Origin: Eubacterium sp. AB3007
GTDB taxonomy: Bacteria; Bacillota; Clostridia; Peptostreptococcales; Anaerovoracaceae
Assembly (NCBI RefSeq): GCF_000688015.1
Contig: NZ_JIAD01000001.1
Location: 930,001-994,000, forward strand
Reading direction: 5' to 3'
DNA: 64,000 nucleotides
Both the position numbers and the translations under genes were made by a program. Of the stretch, positions 8,358 to 17,459 are shown one piece after another. The number at the start of each line of letters is the position of its first letter. Position 1 is the first letter of the stretch. Below the pieces are notes generated by a model. It was not told where the DNA came from. It saw only the letters and a program-made list of their open reading frames with translations, and did not search any database.

Positions 8358-9014
8358 CTATTGCTCTTTCACGAGTTTTACGATCCGACTGGTCCCAAGC
8401 CTGGATGCGCCCAGTGACAGAAACTTCTCTGCATCTTCCAGTGTACGGATACCTCCGGCTGCCTTGATCTTCACATGGGGACCAACGTATTCTGCAAACA
8501 GCGCCACGTCCTCAAAAGTCGCTCCGGCTTCCGCAAAGCCGGTGGAAGTCTTGATGTAATCAGCGCCGGACTGGGAGATCACCCTGCACATGAGGATCTT
8601 CTCTGCTTCTGTCAGCATACAGGTCTCCACGATCACCTTCAGCACGCGCATCCCCACCGTTTCCTTCACCGCACGGATCTCCTCCCGTACGTAGTCTGGT
8701 CGCCCTGCCTTCAGCATCCCGATGTTGATCACCATATCGATCTCATCGGCGCCGTTCTCGATGGCATCTCTGGCCTCAAACACCTTGGACGCAGTCGTGC
8801 TGTTGCCATGGGGGAACCCGATAACGGTGCAGATCTTCAGATCGTTCCCAACATACTCTCTGGCTTCCCGGACAAAGCAGGGCGGGATACAGACGCTCGC
8901 TGTTCTGTATTCCAACGCCTCATCGCAGAGCTGCCTGATATCCTCCCAGGTGGCGTGCGGTTGCAGCAATGTATGGTCGCACGCCGCCAGTATCCTCGCA
9001 TATTTCTTCTGCAT
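8358..9014 (-). CDS. deoC: deoxyribose-phosphate aldolase
   Basis: The 218-residue class I aldolase has the DeoC hallmarks: the N-terminal [22 protein letters not shown] near residues 62-73, the Schiff-base lysine in VLKVIVET (about residue 143-150), [14 protein letters not shown], and [11 protein letters not shown] with the second catalytic lysine. It cleaves 2-deoxyribose-5-phosphate to acetaldehyde and glyceraldehyde-3-phosphate in deoxynucleoside breakdown. It lies between pepD (16 bases upstream) and gntR (16 bases downstream). No other deo gene is present, so its pairing with a dipeptidase is unusual. Confidence 0.97.
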   Translation of the reverse strand: MQKKYARILAACDHTLLQPHATWEDIRQLCDEALEYRTASVCIPPCFVREAREYVGNDLKICTVIGFPHGNSTTASKVFEARDAIENGADEIDMVINIGMLKAGRPDYVREEIRAVKETVGMRVLKVIVETCMLTEAEKILMCRVISQSGADYIKTSTGFAEAGATFEDVALFAEYVGPHVKIKAAGGIRTLEDAEKFLSLGASRLGTSRIVKLVKEQ

Positions 9015-9030
9015 CTTACTCCTATCTCTG

Positions 9031-10476
9031 TTACTTGGATTCCTTCAGGATCTCCAACAGATACTCCCATGTCCTCTTGGTAGAGGAGATGGAAAGCTTC
9101 TCATCCGCAGTATGCACGGCCACCATCTGCGGTCCGATGGAAACGGCATCAAACTCTCCGCCCATCTTCCCGGCGAAGATGCCACACTCCAGTCCAGCGT
9201 GGATCGCCTCCACCAGAGGCTCCTTGCCGAACATCTCCTGGTACACCTTCACACACACGTCCCGCAGCGGAGAATCCTTGCGGAATTCCCAGGCAGGATA
9301 GAAGAAGGAATACTCCACCGTACCTCCCTGCGCTTCACAGGCCAGTGTCAGCTTATCCTGCAGGTAGGCCTGTCTGGTCATGACAGAAGAACGCAGCGCA
9401 TAAAGGGCTGTCATCTCATCCTCCTCCAGCTTCAGTGCTCCCAGATTCAGACTGGTCTCTGTCAGATCTTTGATATCCATACTCATGTTCTGAACACCAT
9501 ACGGTGCCGTCATCAGGTAAGCCAGGACTCTGCGTGTGCTGTCTGCGTCGGTCGCTGCTTTCCGGCAGACACCTTCCAGTTCCGCCTTCACGAACACACC
9601 CGGATCAGAAGTCTTGTACTCGTTCTTCAGAACAGCATCCAATCTGTCGATCTCACTCGCCAGCTTCTCTGTATCAGAGACGATGATCTCTGCCACACAC
9701 TCCTGACAAATGACATTGTCTGCGTTACCACCCGCCATGGAGATCAGGCTGACCTCCGTTACCTTGGACAGGTCGTAGAGCACTCTTCCCATAAGTATGT
9801 TGGCATTCCCAAGTTCCAGGTTGATATCGGTACCAGAGTGACCGCTCTTCAGACCGCCGATCGTCAGTGTGCAGAGTTCTCCTTCCTTCTCTTCTCTCTT
9901 GATGGGCAGATGTGCTTTGCCAGTGATACCACCTGCACAGCTGACCGTGATGATCCCCTCTTCCTCGGAATCCAGATTGATCATCTTGCGGGCTGCCAGA
10001 TGATCCGTATCTATGGCATCGGCTCCTTCCAGACCTGTTTCTTCATCTACGGTGAACACCAGCTCCAACGCCGGATGCTGGAACTCATCGGACTCAGCCA
10101 GGGCCAGCATGTAGGCGACGGCTGCGCCATCATCACCGCCCAGTGTCGTGCCTTCTGCTGTCAGCCAGTCTCCGTCCACGACCAGATCCAGTCCTTCCTT
10201 GGTCATATCCTTGGTGCAGCCGGGCGCCACTGTGCAGACCATGTCCATGTGCCCCTGAAGGAGGATGGGGGCAGACTTTTCATAGCCCGGGCTCGCAGGT
10301 TTCTTGATGATCACGTTGCCGATCTCTTCCTCAATGTACTCAAGCCCCTGTGCCTTGGCGAAATCCACCAGGAACTTTGTCATCGCTGCCGTGTTATAAG
10401 ATCCGTGAGGGATCTTGCTGATCTCATTGAAGTAATGGAAAACACGTTTTGGTTCATACTCAGTAATGTTGCTCAT
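9031..10476 (-). CDS. pepD: aminoacyl-histidine dipeptidase (PepD, M20 family)
   Basis: This cytoplasmic zinc peptidase of the M20C type cleaves unspecific dipeptides including carnosine. Visible motifs are LQGHMDMVC (first metal ligand), [13 protein letters not shown] (bridging Asp), the catalytic [12 protein letters not shown]lu, the NLDSEEEG Asp ligand, and [11 protein letters not shown] near the C-terminus with the last His. The start was set at 10476 because AGGAGAG lies seven bases before that ATG; the ATG at 10497 has no ribosome site. The resulting 481 residues match family length. It is the first gene of pepD-deoC-gntR. Confidence 0.95.
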   Translation of the reverse strand: MSNITEYEPKRVFHYFNEISKIPHGSYNTAAMTKFLVDFAKAQGLEYIEEEIGNVIIKKPASPGYEKSAPILLQGHMDMVCTVAPGCTKDMTKEGLDLVVDGDWLTAEGTTLGGDDGAAVAYMLALAESDEFQHPALELVFTVDEETGLEGADAIDTDHLAARKMINLDSEEEGIITVSCAGGITGKAHLPIKREEKEGELCTLTIGGLKSGHSGTDINLELGNANILMGRVLYDLSKVTEVSLISMAGGNADNVICQECVAEIIVSDTEKLASEIDRLDAVLKNEYKTSDPGVFVKAELEGVCRKAATDADSTRRVLAYLMTAPYGVQNMSMDIKDLTETSLNLGALKLEEDEMTALYALRSSVMTRQAYLQDKLTLACEAQGGTVEYSFFYPAWEFRKDSPLRDVCVKVYQEMFGKEPLVEAIHAGLECGIFAGKMGGEFDAVSIGPQMVAVHTADEKLSISSTKRTWEYLLEILKESK

Positions 10477-10634
10477 GATACTCTCTCCTGTTTTCATAAT
10501 ATTGCTTATGGCAATAGTATACCACTTTTTCTTTATTTTTCAAACTTTTGTTCAAAAATATAAATTTCAATTTACTTTTTTATTCAATTTAGTGAATACA
10601 GACCAAATTCCTTTATTTTTTTGGTTTTGACCAC

Positions 10635-10663
10635 TTGAAAACCGGTCTTCCGGGTACTATAAT
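10635..10663 (+). promoter_or_regulatory. yitT-type gene promoter
   Basis: TTGAAA (10635-10640), a 17-base spacer and TATAAT (10658-10663) point towards the YitT gene. The spacer contains an imperfect ACCGG/CCGGGT dyad. The 270-base gap between this gene and pepD is otherwise AT-rich and without a reading frame. Confidence 0.75.
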
Positions 10664-10744
10664 CCAATCTTGGGCACTGGTTCCAGTGGAACGGGTGTCT
10701 TTTTTCTCGATATTGTAACACGGTTTCTTAAAGGAGGTATCACT

Positions 10745-11641
10745 ATGGCAGTACCCAATCAGGTGACTTTACAAACCCGGCTTTTCCGCCTTCTGATCAT
10801 TTCAGTCGGAGTCATCTTCAATGCGATCGGTGCAGGGATCTTCATACTCCCCAACAATTTCCTATGCGGTGGGGCCACAGGGTATGGACGGGTCCTCTCC
10901 GAAGCGCTGAACATTCCCGTTTCCTTCGGGACCGGTGCCATTACTGTGGTGCTGTTCCTGATAGGGTTGTTCGCTCTGGGCAAGGAGTTCGCTTCCACCA
11001 TCCTCATCGGTACCTTTCTGTATCCTGCTGCCCTTCGCGTTCTGGAGATGTTTCCCGCCCTGCAGCATCTGACACAGGACAAACTCTTGGCGGCCGCCTT
11101 TGCCGCCCTATTCATCGGAGCTGGCGTCGGCATGGTAGTCCGAGCCGGAGGCAGTACCGGCGGAAGTGATGTACTGGCAGTCGTCCTGAACCGCAAGAAG
11201 GGGCTCTCCACCGCTTTGGTCATGAACATCATAGACATCATCGCGCTGCTTCTGCAGTGTTCCTTCGCGACTGCTGACGAGGTTCTCTACGGCATCCTGA
11301 TCATTCTCGCCTACTCCATCATCATGAACAAAGTCCTGCTCCTGGGTTCCAACGATGCCGAATTCATCATTGTCAGCAAGAAATGGGAGGCGCTCCGTCA
11401 AGGGCTTTTGGAAGATGCCAACGTTGGCTCCACCCTGCTTCACGGGGAGGGTGGTTACCTGAAGCAGCCCAACACAGTCCTGCTTTGTACCGCGCAGAAG
11501 AGGCGGATCCACGCCGTCAAGCAGGTGATCGCAGATGTAGATCCCCTGGCCTTTGTGACTGTACTGCCAGCCTCCTCGGTGAGCGGACGAGGCTTCTCTC
11601 TGAGCCGCAACTATGGCCTCGATACAGATATCAGATCATAA
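10745..11641 (+). CDS. YitT-family membrane protein
   Basis: The protein (298 residues from this start) has five or six helices in its N-terminal 200 residues, with GGATGYGRVLSEAL and the GGSTGGSDVLAVVLNRK motif (about residue 115-130) that mark the YitT/DUF161 family. A soluble C-terminal DUF2179 domain follows, with GEGGY in the ligand-binding-like fold. Function is unknown; such proteins are thought to bind or move small molecules. The ATG at 10745 lies eight bases after AAAGGAGG, so the longer frame from 10670 is not used. Confidence 0.92.
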   Translation: MAVPNQVTLQTRLFRLLIISVGVIFNAIGAGIFILPNNFLCGGATGYGRVLSEALNIPVSFGTGAITVVLFLIGLFALGKEFASTILIGTFLYPAALRVLEMFPALQHLTQDKLLAAAFAALFIGAGVGMVVRAGGSTGGSDVLAVVLNRKKGLSTALVMNIIDIIALLLQCSFATADEVLYGILIILAYSIIMNKVLLLGSNDAEFIIVSKKWEALRQGLLEDANVGSTLLHGEGGYLKQPNTVLLCTAQKRRIHAVKQVIADVDPLAFVTVLPASSVSGRGFSLSRNYGLDTDIRS

Positions 11642-11707
11642 ACTTGTATCCGGAAACAAATTCAGGCGAAAAATTTATACATATTATTGTTTTCTGCACT
11701 ATATCTA

Positions 11708-11736
11708 TTGATTCAACATTTTTTTAGTAGTATAAT
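11708..11736 (+). promoter_or_regulatory. pepT promoter
   Basis: TTGATT (11708-11713), 17 bases and TATAAT (11731-11736) lie upstream of pepT. The leader is about 55 bases long and T-rich. Confidence 0.7.
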
Positions 11737-11798
11737 AATCTTGTTGTTTTCTAGAAAAACAATTTTTTAATGTGAAATTTCAGAAAGGAATATGAGTC

Positions 11799-13034
11799 AT
11801 GAAAGCGCATGAGAGACTACTTCATTATGTGACATTTCCAACAGGCTCCGATCCCAAGGCCGGTGTGATCCCAAGCAACCCCGAAGAGTGGGAGTTTGCA
11901 AGGGAACTGGTCAGAGAGATGGAAACACTGGGAGTGCAGGATATCCGCCTCGACGATCACTGCTATGTATACGGCAGGATCCCGGCAAACATTCCTGACT
12001 ACAAGGGCCCTGTAATGGGATTGATCGCCCACATGGACGTTTCCTACGAGGCTCCCTCCAGGGATATTCAGGCGCAGATCATCCACTACGAGGGCGGGGA
12101 TCTGGTGCAGAACAAGGATACCGGCGCCAGCGTAAGCCCGGAGGATTATCCATTCCTGAACAACTATGTTGGCTGCGACATCATCACCAGCGATGGATCC
12201 ACTCTGCTTGGCGCCGATAACAAGGCCGGCATCGCAGAGATCCTTACAATGGCAGAGACCCTGCAGAAGGATGACTCCATCAAGCATGGGGATATCATGA
12301 TCGGCTTTACGCCGGACGAGGAGATCGGAGAGAGCGGCACCTTCTTTGATGTAGAAGGGTTCGGCGCAGACTTCGCCTACACCGTAGATGGAGACGCCTT
12401 CGGCGAATGCCAGTGGATCACCTTCAACGCCTTTGAAGTGATGGTCCATGTACACGGATTCAACATCCATCCCGGAAGTGCCAAGGACAAGATGATCAAC
12501 GCTGCCCGCATTGCGGCAGAGTTCGATGGTCTGATCCCAGACTCTGAGACACCGGAACATACGGAAGGCTTCCAGGGCTTTTATCACCTCTGTGAGATCC
12601 ACGGAGATGTGGAGCAGACCGACATGGAATACATCATCCGCGACCACGACTTCCAGATCGCGAAGGAACGCTGCGAGACTATGCAGAAGACCGCGGAGTT
12701 CCTGAACCACAAGTATGGAGAAGGAACCGTCGTCGTCGAGATCGAGGAGAGTTATCACAACATGGAAGAGATCCTGAAGGATCACCCCGTGCTGACAGAG
12801 ATTCCTCTGGCGATCATTCGCGAGATGGGAGAAGAGCCGGATACCGCACCAGTGAGAGGCGGCACAGATGGCGCCTTCCTGTCCTTCAAGGGATTGCCCT
12901 GCCCCAATCTGGGTGTAGGCGCCCACAACTTCCACGGCAAGAAAGAATTCGCCGTGATCCGTGATATGGACCGGACAGTGGAACTGCTTATCCGCCTGGT
13001 TCAGCGCATCGCTGAGCAGGATAAGAATATTTAA
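11799..13034 (+). CDS. pepT: tripeptidase T
   Basis: The 411-residue M20B peptidase removes the N-terminal residue of tripeptides in the cytoplasm. It has the metal-site motifs in order: LIAHMDVSYE, LLGADNKAGIAEI (bridging Asp), IGFTPDEEIGES (catalytic Glu), YTVDGDAFGE, and the C-terminal VRGGTDGAFLSFKGLPCPNLGVG with HNFHGKKEF. AAGGA precedes the ATG by eight bases. The YfcC-type carrier follows after 32 bases on the same strand, so uptake and peptide breakdown are probably co-expressed. Confidence 0.97.
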   Translation: MKAHERLLHYVTFPTGSDPKAGVIPSNPEEWEFARELVREMETLGVQDIRLDDHCYVYGRIPANIPDYKGPVMGLIAHMDVSYEAPSRDIQAQIIHYEGGDLVQNKDTGASVSPEDYPFLNNYVGCDIITSDGSTLLGADNKAGIAEILTMAETLQKDDSIKHGDIMIGFTPDEEIGESGTFFDVEGFGADFAYTVDGDAFGECQWITFNAFEVMVHVHGFNIHPGSAKDKMINAARIAAEFDGLIPDSETPEHTEGFQGFYHLCEIHGDVEQTDMEYIIRDHDFQIAKERCETMQKTAEFLNHKYGEGTVVVEIEESYHNMEEILKDHPVLTEIPLAIIREMGEEPDTAPVRGGTDGAFLSFKGLPCPNLGVGAHNFHGKKEFAVIRDMDRTVELLIRLVQRIAEQDKNI

Positions 13035-13066
13035 TCATTATCAGTTTTTATGAGAGGTATAGTACA

Positions 13067-14587
13067 ATGAGTGAGAAGAAAAAGTTATCGTTCCCATCGG
13101 CGTACACGGTGTTATTCATCGTACTGATCCTGGCCACACTGCTGACATGGATCATCCCCGCCGGTAAGTATGACACACTGAGTTATGACACTGACAACAA
13201 GGTGTTCGTGATCACCCACCCGGATGAGAGCACCGAGGAGATGGAAGCGACCCAGGCTACTCTGGACAAGCTGAACATCAAGGCTGAGCTGGACAAGTTC
13301 ACAGACGGCACCATCTATAAGCCCATGGCCATCACCGGCACCTATCAGAAGATGGAGCGCCATAGTCAGGGATTCTTCGACTTCATCATGGCTCCTATTC
13401 AGGGCGTGTATGAGGTAATCGACATCATCCTGTTCATCTTCATGATCGGAGGTATGGTCGGTATTGTCAACTTCCTGGGTGTATTCAACGAAGGTATCGA
13501 AGCCCTCGCCCGGGTATCCAAAGGCAGAGAGCAGGTCATCATCGCACTGGTCTGCTTCCTGATCGCCCTGGGCGGCACTTCCTTCGGTATGTGCGAGGAG
13601 ACCATCGCCTTCTACCCGATCCTGGTACCGATATTCCTGAAATCAGGCTACGACGCCATGGTCGGTGTTGCGGCCATCTGGATGGGTTCCTGCATCGGAT
13701 GTATGTTCTCCACCGTCAACCCGTTCTCCGTGGTTATCGCTTCCAACGCGGCAGGCATCAACTTCAGAGAAGGCATGGGGATCCACCTGGTCGGCCTGAT
13801 CATCGGTGTCATCCTGACCATCGGCTACATCCTGCGTTATGCCCGCAAGGTCAAGGCTGATCCTAGCAAGTCCATCATCTACGAGAGCAAGCAGCACCTG
13901 GAAGAGAAGTTCCTCTCCGGCGATGTCGATGCGGAAGTAGCTGCCGGAAAGATGCGCACTAGCAGCAAGATCATCCTGGTCCTGTTCTTCTGTGTCTTCG
14001 TCGTCATGATCTACGGCGTAGTCAAACTGGAGTGGTGGTTCGGTGAGACCGCAGCCCTGTTCATGTGTGCAGGCGTTGTCTTCGGCATCATTGGAAGAAT
14101 GAGCGAGAAGGACATCTGCAGAGTCTTCATCAGTGGAGCTTCCGACCTGGTAGGCGTTGCACTGGTCTGCGGACTGGCGAGAGGTGTCAACTACCTGATG
14201 GAGAACGGCATGATCTCTGATACCCTGCTGCACACCATGTCCGGTTGGGTCAAGGGCATGAACCCCATCGTATTCATCTGCGTCATGATGGTCATCTACA
14301 TCATTCTGGGATTCTTCATCAACTCTTCTTCCGGACTGGCCATGCTGTCCATTCCTATCATGGCTCCTCTGGCAGACGCTGTTGGACTCCCGAGATCCAC
14401 TGTCATTTCCGCATACATCTACGGTCTGGGCCTGATCGGTGTTGTTACTCCGACCGGACTGATCCTGCCGGTACTGGAAATGATCGATACCACTTACAAC
14501 AAGTGGCTGAAGTTCATCTGGCCGCTGTGCATCATCTACTTCGTCTTCGGACTTATCATGTTGATCGCACAGGTCATGATTGGCTAG
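13067..14587 (+). CDS. YfcC/DcuC-superfamily carrier
   Basis: The 506-residue membrane protein has a first helix followed by a periplasmic-size loop of about 80 residues, then about ten further helices. The EGIEALARVSKGRE segment and the FGMCEETIAFYPILVPIFL stretch (about residue 175-190) are family signatures, and INSSSGLAMLSIPIMAPLAD near residue 420 is the second half-repeat. YfcC-type proteins are annotated as dicarboxylate or amino-acid/peptide carriers; the substrate is unproven. Its position 32 bases after pepT and before a strong terminator suggests a two-gene operon feeding on peptides or their products. Confidence 0.9.
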   Translation: MSEKKKLSFPSAYTVLFIVLILATLLTWIIPAGKYDTLSYDTDNKVFVITHPDESTEEMEATQATLDKLNIKAELDKFTDGTIYKPMAITGTYQKMERHSQGFFDFIMAPIQGVYEVIDIILFIFMIGGMVGIVNFLGVFNEGIEALARVSKGREQVIIALVCFLIALGGTSFGMCEETIAFYPILVPIFLKSGYDAMVGVAAIWMGSCIGCMFSTVNPFSVVIASNAAGINFREGMGIHLVGLIIGVILTIGYILRYARKVKADPSKSIIYESKQHLEEKFLSGDVDAEVAAGKMRTSSKIILVLFFCVFVVMIYGVVKLEWWFGETAALFMCAGVVFGIIGRMSEKDICRVFISGASDLVGVALVCGLARGVNYLMENGMISDTLLHTMSGWVKGMNPIVFICVMMVIYIILGFFINSSSGLAMLSIPIMAPLADAVGLPRSTVISAYIYGLGLIGVVTPTGLILPVLEMIDTTYNKWLKFIWPLCIIYFVFGLIMLIAQVMIG

Positions 14588-14598
14588 CAGACAAAGCA

Positions 14599-14631
14599 AG
14601 AGTTGCTGCGAAATGCAGCAACTCTTTTTTT
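14599..14631 (+). terminator. intrinsic terminator of pepT-yfcC
   Basis: An 11-base perfect stem with a five-base loop is followed by six or more T, eleven bases after the carrier stop codon. Confidence 0.92.
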
Positions 14632-14699
14632 ACCCTCTTTCTTGCGTATTTGATCCTTGATGCGATCGCGCTCATTGCTTCTCGCTATATGGCCACTTC

Positions 14700-14858
14700 T
14701 CAATCGCACTTCTCATGACCACCGTACTTCTGACAGTTCTCCGCAAACGGGCAGCCGATGCACTTGTTTCCCTTCTTCTTCTCCTTGTAAATATACCGAA
14801 TGGCAAAGAAGAGGATCAGCGCCACAGCGATCACCGCTATGATTGTTTGCATGTTCAT
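14700..14858 (-). CDS. FeoB-associated Cys-rich membrane protein
   Basis: This 52-residue peptide has one membrane helix (about residues 5-22), a very basic KEKKKGNK stretch, and a C-terminal CIGCPFAENC segment with a final Cys. That is the organisation of the small Cys-rich proteins found after feoB in Firmicutes (the group that may replace FeoC). AGGAGG lies seven bases before the ATG at 14858. It follows feoB by about 105 bases with a hairpin between, so it may be made at a lower level. The cysteines could hold iron or a cluster; this is inference. Confidence 0.85.
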   Translation of the reverse strand: MNMQTIIAVIAVALILFFAIRYIYKEKKKGNKCIGCPFAENCQKYGGHEKCD

Positions 14859-14917
14859 ACCTTTCCCTCCTCACTGTTTTTCTATCTACATTATATACAC
14901 AATTTACGGTAATTCAA

Positions 14918-14939
14918 ACGGGGCAGTTCCCTGCCCCGT
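14918..14939 (-). terminator. hairpin between feoB and the Cys-rich gene
   Basis: A nine-base GC-rich perfect stem with a four-base loop lies 26 bases after the feoB stop. The following T-run is short (TTGAATT), so it may act as a partial terminator or as an mRNA 3'-end protector. Confidence 0.6.
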
Positions 14940-14964
14940 CTCAGACTCTATTGCGTTTCGTCTG

Positions 14965-16977
14965 TTAAGCTGTTGCGCGAGCATGCTCGTGCAGGCTGTA
15001 CTTCTCATCGAAGTGCGCGCGGATCTTTCTGGAGATCGCCACGATGATCAGAGCGATTACGATGATCGCGATCAGTCCAGGCACAAAGCCTGTTCCCAAA
15101 TGTCCCTCGGTGATCAGTGTTCCGATCTGATAGACCAGGAAGGCCACTGTGTAACCGGTGGAAAGCTGCAGGCCGATAGCGCACCATAGCCAGCCCTTGT
15201 GCTGCATCTCAGAATTCATAGCACCGATGGCGGCGAAGCACGGCGGCGTGAACAGATTGAAGAACAGATAGGCCAGTGCGGTAACGGAGGTCAGACCCAT
15301 GGTCATGGCTACCTCGTTGGCACCGCCGGTCATGGCCAGCTCGTCCGTATCGATGAATGCCGTCAGACCGTATACCACAGCCAGTGTACCGACTACGTTC
15401 TCCTTGGCGATGAATCCAGTGATCGCCGCTGCTGCCAGCTGCCAAACACCAAATCCAAGCGGAACCAACAGGATGGCAAACGGAGATGCGATGGAGGCAA
15501 GGATAGAAGTATTCTCCATTCCCTCTTCTACTACCTGGAACTTCCAGTTGAAACTCTGCATGACCTGCACCACGGTATTGCACACCAGGATAATGGTGGC
15601 CGCCTTGATGATGTAAGCCTTGGCACGTTCCATCATGGACCAGAAGGCTCTTTTCAGGCTAGGCAACTTGTACTGCGGCAATTCCATGATAAAGAAGGAT
15701 TTTCTGTATTTGTATCCGGTGACCGCCTTGATCAGCAGGGCTCCCAGGAAGATGAGGACCAGTCCCAGGAAGTAACTCAGGGCACTGACCCAGCCTGCCC
15801 CGGCAAAGAACGCGCCCGCAAACAGGGCGATGACAGGGATCTTGGCTCCACACGGGATGAAAGTCGTCAGCATGGTGGTCGCTCTTCTCTCCCGCTCATC
15901 GCGGATGGTACGACACCCCATGATGGCCGGGATACCGCAGCCAGTGCCGATGACAACAGGGATGACGGACTTTCCGGACAGACCCACTCTCTTGAAGATC
16001 GGGTCAAGGACAACACTGACACGTGCCATGTATCCACAATCCTCCAGCAGGGCGATCAGGAAGTACATGACCATAACCAGTGGCAAGAACCCGATGACGG
16101 CACCGACGCCACCCACGATTCCATCGGCCACGATGGCGCTGACGATGGCCGGGCTGTTTTCCAACTGACCGGCGACCCACCCCTGGAAGGTCTCGATCCA
16201 GCCCACCAACCAATCGGCGATAGCCGGACCCACCACAGCCTGGGAGATCTGGAACACTGCGTACATGACGATCGCGAAGATGAGAATGCCTGCAAACTTG
16301 TTGGTCAGGATCGCATCCAGTTTGTCGTGAGTGTTCTCCTGACTGGAAGCTACCTGCCGGACTTCGACTTCCTTCACGACGCCGTTGACAAAATCGAACC
16401 GCTTCCGGTCTTCCCTGTCTACAGCCGCCTTGTCGTGCAAGTCGATCTCCGCCTGCAGATACGGCGCTTTCTGCACCTTGCCTGCCAGCGCCATGGCTTT
16501 GGCTACCACCTCTTTCAGACCGCTGTTCCTTTCGTCCGTGGATACGGTCTTGACAACCGGGCAGCCCAGTTTTTCAGAAAGCTTGCCTTCGTCGATGGAG
16601 GTATGTTCCTTCTCGTTGATGTCGCTCTTGTTCAGGGCAACCACCACAGGGATCCCCAGTTCCAGAAGCTGGGTGGTGAAGAACAAACTCCTGCTCAGAT
16701 TGGTAGCATCTACGATGTTGATGATCGCATCTGGATGCTCGTCACGTACGAATTCGCTGGTGATACTCTCCTCTGGAGTAAACGGAGACATGGAGTAGGC
16801 ACCTGGCAGATCCACCGCGATGGCCTCCTGTCCACCTGTGAAAGAATCCTTGATAGGAGAATCTTTTCTTCCAACGGTAACCCCGGCCCAGTTACCTACC
16901 TTCTCGCTCCGCCCAGTCAGCGCATTGTACATGGTCGTCTTTCCGCTGTTGGGATTGCCGGCAAACGCAATTCTCAT
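14965..16977 (-). CDS. feoB: ferrous iron transporter FeoB
   Basis: The 670-residue protein imports Fe2+. Its N-terminal G domain shows GNPNSGKTTMYN (G1, about residue 6-17), the G2 Thr in AGVTVG, DLPGAYSM (G3) and NKSD (G4). A helical GDI-like region follows, then two Gate repeats with the conserved cysteines in VVIGTGCGIPAIMGCRTI and FIPCGAKIPVI. The start was placed at 16977 because AGAGGT lies eight bases upstream; an ATG two codons earlier is too close to it. feoA lies about 65 bases upstream in the same unit. Confidence 0.97.
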   Translation of the reverse strand: MRIAFAGNPNSGKTTMYNALTGRSEKVGNWAGVTVGRKDSPIKDSFTGGQEAIAVDLPGAYSMSPFTPEESITSEFVRDEHPDAIINIVDATNLSRSLFFTTQLLELGIPVVVALNKSDINEKEHTSIDEGKLSEKLGCPVVKTVSTDERNSGLKEVVAKAMALAGKVQKAPYLQAEIDLHDKAAVDREDRKRFDFVNGVVKEVEVRQVASSQENTHDKLDAILTNKFAGILIFAIVMYAVFQISQAVVGPAIADWLVGWIETFQGWVAGQLENSPAIVSAIVADGIVGGVGAVIGFLPLVMVMYFLIALLEDCGYMARVSVVLDPIFKRVGLSGKSVIPVVIGTGCGIPAIMGCRTIRDERERRATTMLTTFIPCGAKIPVIALFAGAFFAGAGWVSALSYFLGLVLIFLGALLIKAVTGYKYRKSFFIMELPQYKLPSLKRAFWSMMERAKAYIIKAATIILVCNTVVQVMQSFNWKFQVVEEGMENTSILASIASPFAILLVPLGFGVWQLAAAAITGFIAKENVVGTLAVVYGLTAFIDTDELAMTGGANEVAMTMGLTSVTALAYLFFNLFTPPCFAAIGAMNSEMQHKGWLWCAIGLQLSTGYTVAFLVYQIGTLITEGHLGTGFVPGLIAIIVIALIIVAISRKIRAHFDEKYSLHEHARATA

Positions 16978-17043
16978 ACACATTACCTCTCTTCTATATA
17001 CTTCTTATATTCCCGCGGCCTTTGGCTCGCGATCTTTAACGAA

Positions 17044-17256
17044 CTAAATTATGATAGCTTCTGCCAGCGTATTATCGATGCTGTAACGACTATCCTTGAT
17101 CACCACGATGCACCCTTTCTTCTTCTTGGACATCAGGGTGATGGGCTCTCCACTGTAGCAACCCAGGCGAAACAGGAATCCGTTCATCTCCTCATCCGCC
17201 GTGTCAATATCCTTGACCATGTAGGTCTCCCCTACGTTTCCTTCCAGTAAATTCAT
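17044..17256 (-). CDS. feoA: FeoA-domain protein
   Basis: The 70-residue SH3-like protein has a core G-E-T-Y-M-V-K-D-I / L-F-R-L-G-C-Y-S-G-E pattern followed by a basic loop, KKKKG. FeoA works with FeoB at the cytoplasmic face. The ATG at 17256 follows GGAGAG; the frame also opens at 17268 but that codon lies inside the ribosome site. It is the first gene of the feo operon. Confidence 0.9.
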   Translation of the reverse strand: MNLLEGNVGETYMVKDIDTADEEMNGFLFRLGCYSGEPITLMSKKKKGCIVVIKDSRYSIDNTLAEAIII

Positions 17257-17349
17257 AGTTCTCTCCATTCTGCACTGAGTTCAATCCATCTTCCGAACAT
17301 TAACTGTCGCTAATTATTGTTAATTACAACTAACCGTCTTCCTTTGAAA

Positions 17350-17369
17350 AAGGGCTTCTTTCAGCCCTT
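17350..17369 (-). ncRNA. 5' stem-loop of the feo transcript
   Basis: A perfect seven-base stem (17350-17356 with 17363-17369) and six-base loop lie immediately downstream of the feo -10 box, at the expected 5' end of the mRNA, and a short T-run follows. It may stabilise the transcript; the alternative is a weak attenuator. Confidence 0.5.
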
Positions 17370-17370
17370 G

Positions 17371-17406
17371 TTAGTTTAGTCTAACCCTATTGATAAAAAA
17401 TGTCAA
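17371..17406 (-). promoter_or_regulatory. feo promoter overlapped by a DtxR/IdeR-type iron box
   Basis: On the minus strand TTGACA (17401-17406), a 17-base spacer and TAGACT (17378-17383) form the promoter. The 19 bases 17371-17389, read on the plus strand, match the DtxR iron-box consensus at 15 of 19 positions, including the TTAG...CTAA dyad core, and cover the -10. Iron-dependent repression of feoAB is the natural reading. The regulator gene is not in the window. Confidence 0.8.
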
Positions 17407-17459
17407 CCCCTGCAGGGCCAATTTTTTCAAAACCTTCTCCCCGCTGGGGTCGATCAACA

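Noticed and set aside
8722..10563. 613-residue plus-strand frame
   Set aside because: It is the complement of deoC and pepD, both confidently identified; the translation has no recognisable domain.
15199..17250. 683-residue plus-strand frame
   Set aside because: It is antisense to feoB and feoA, with the Asp/His/Gln-rich composition of a shadow frame.
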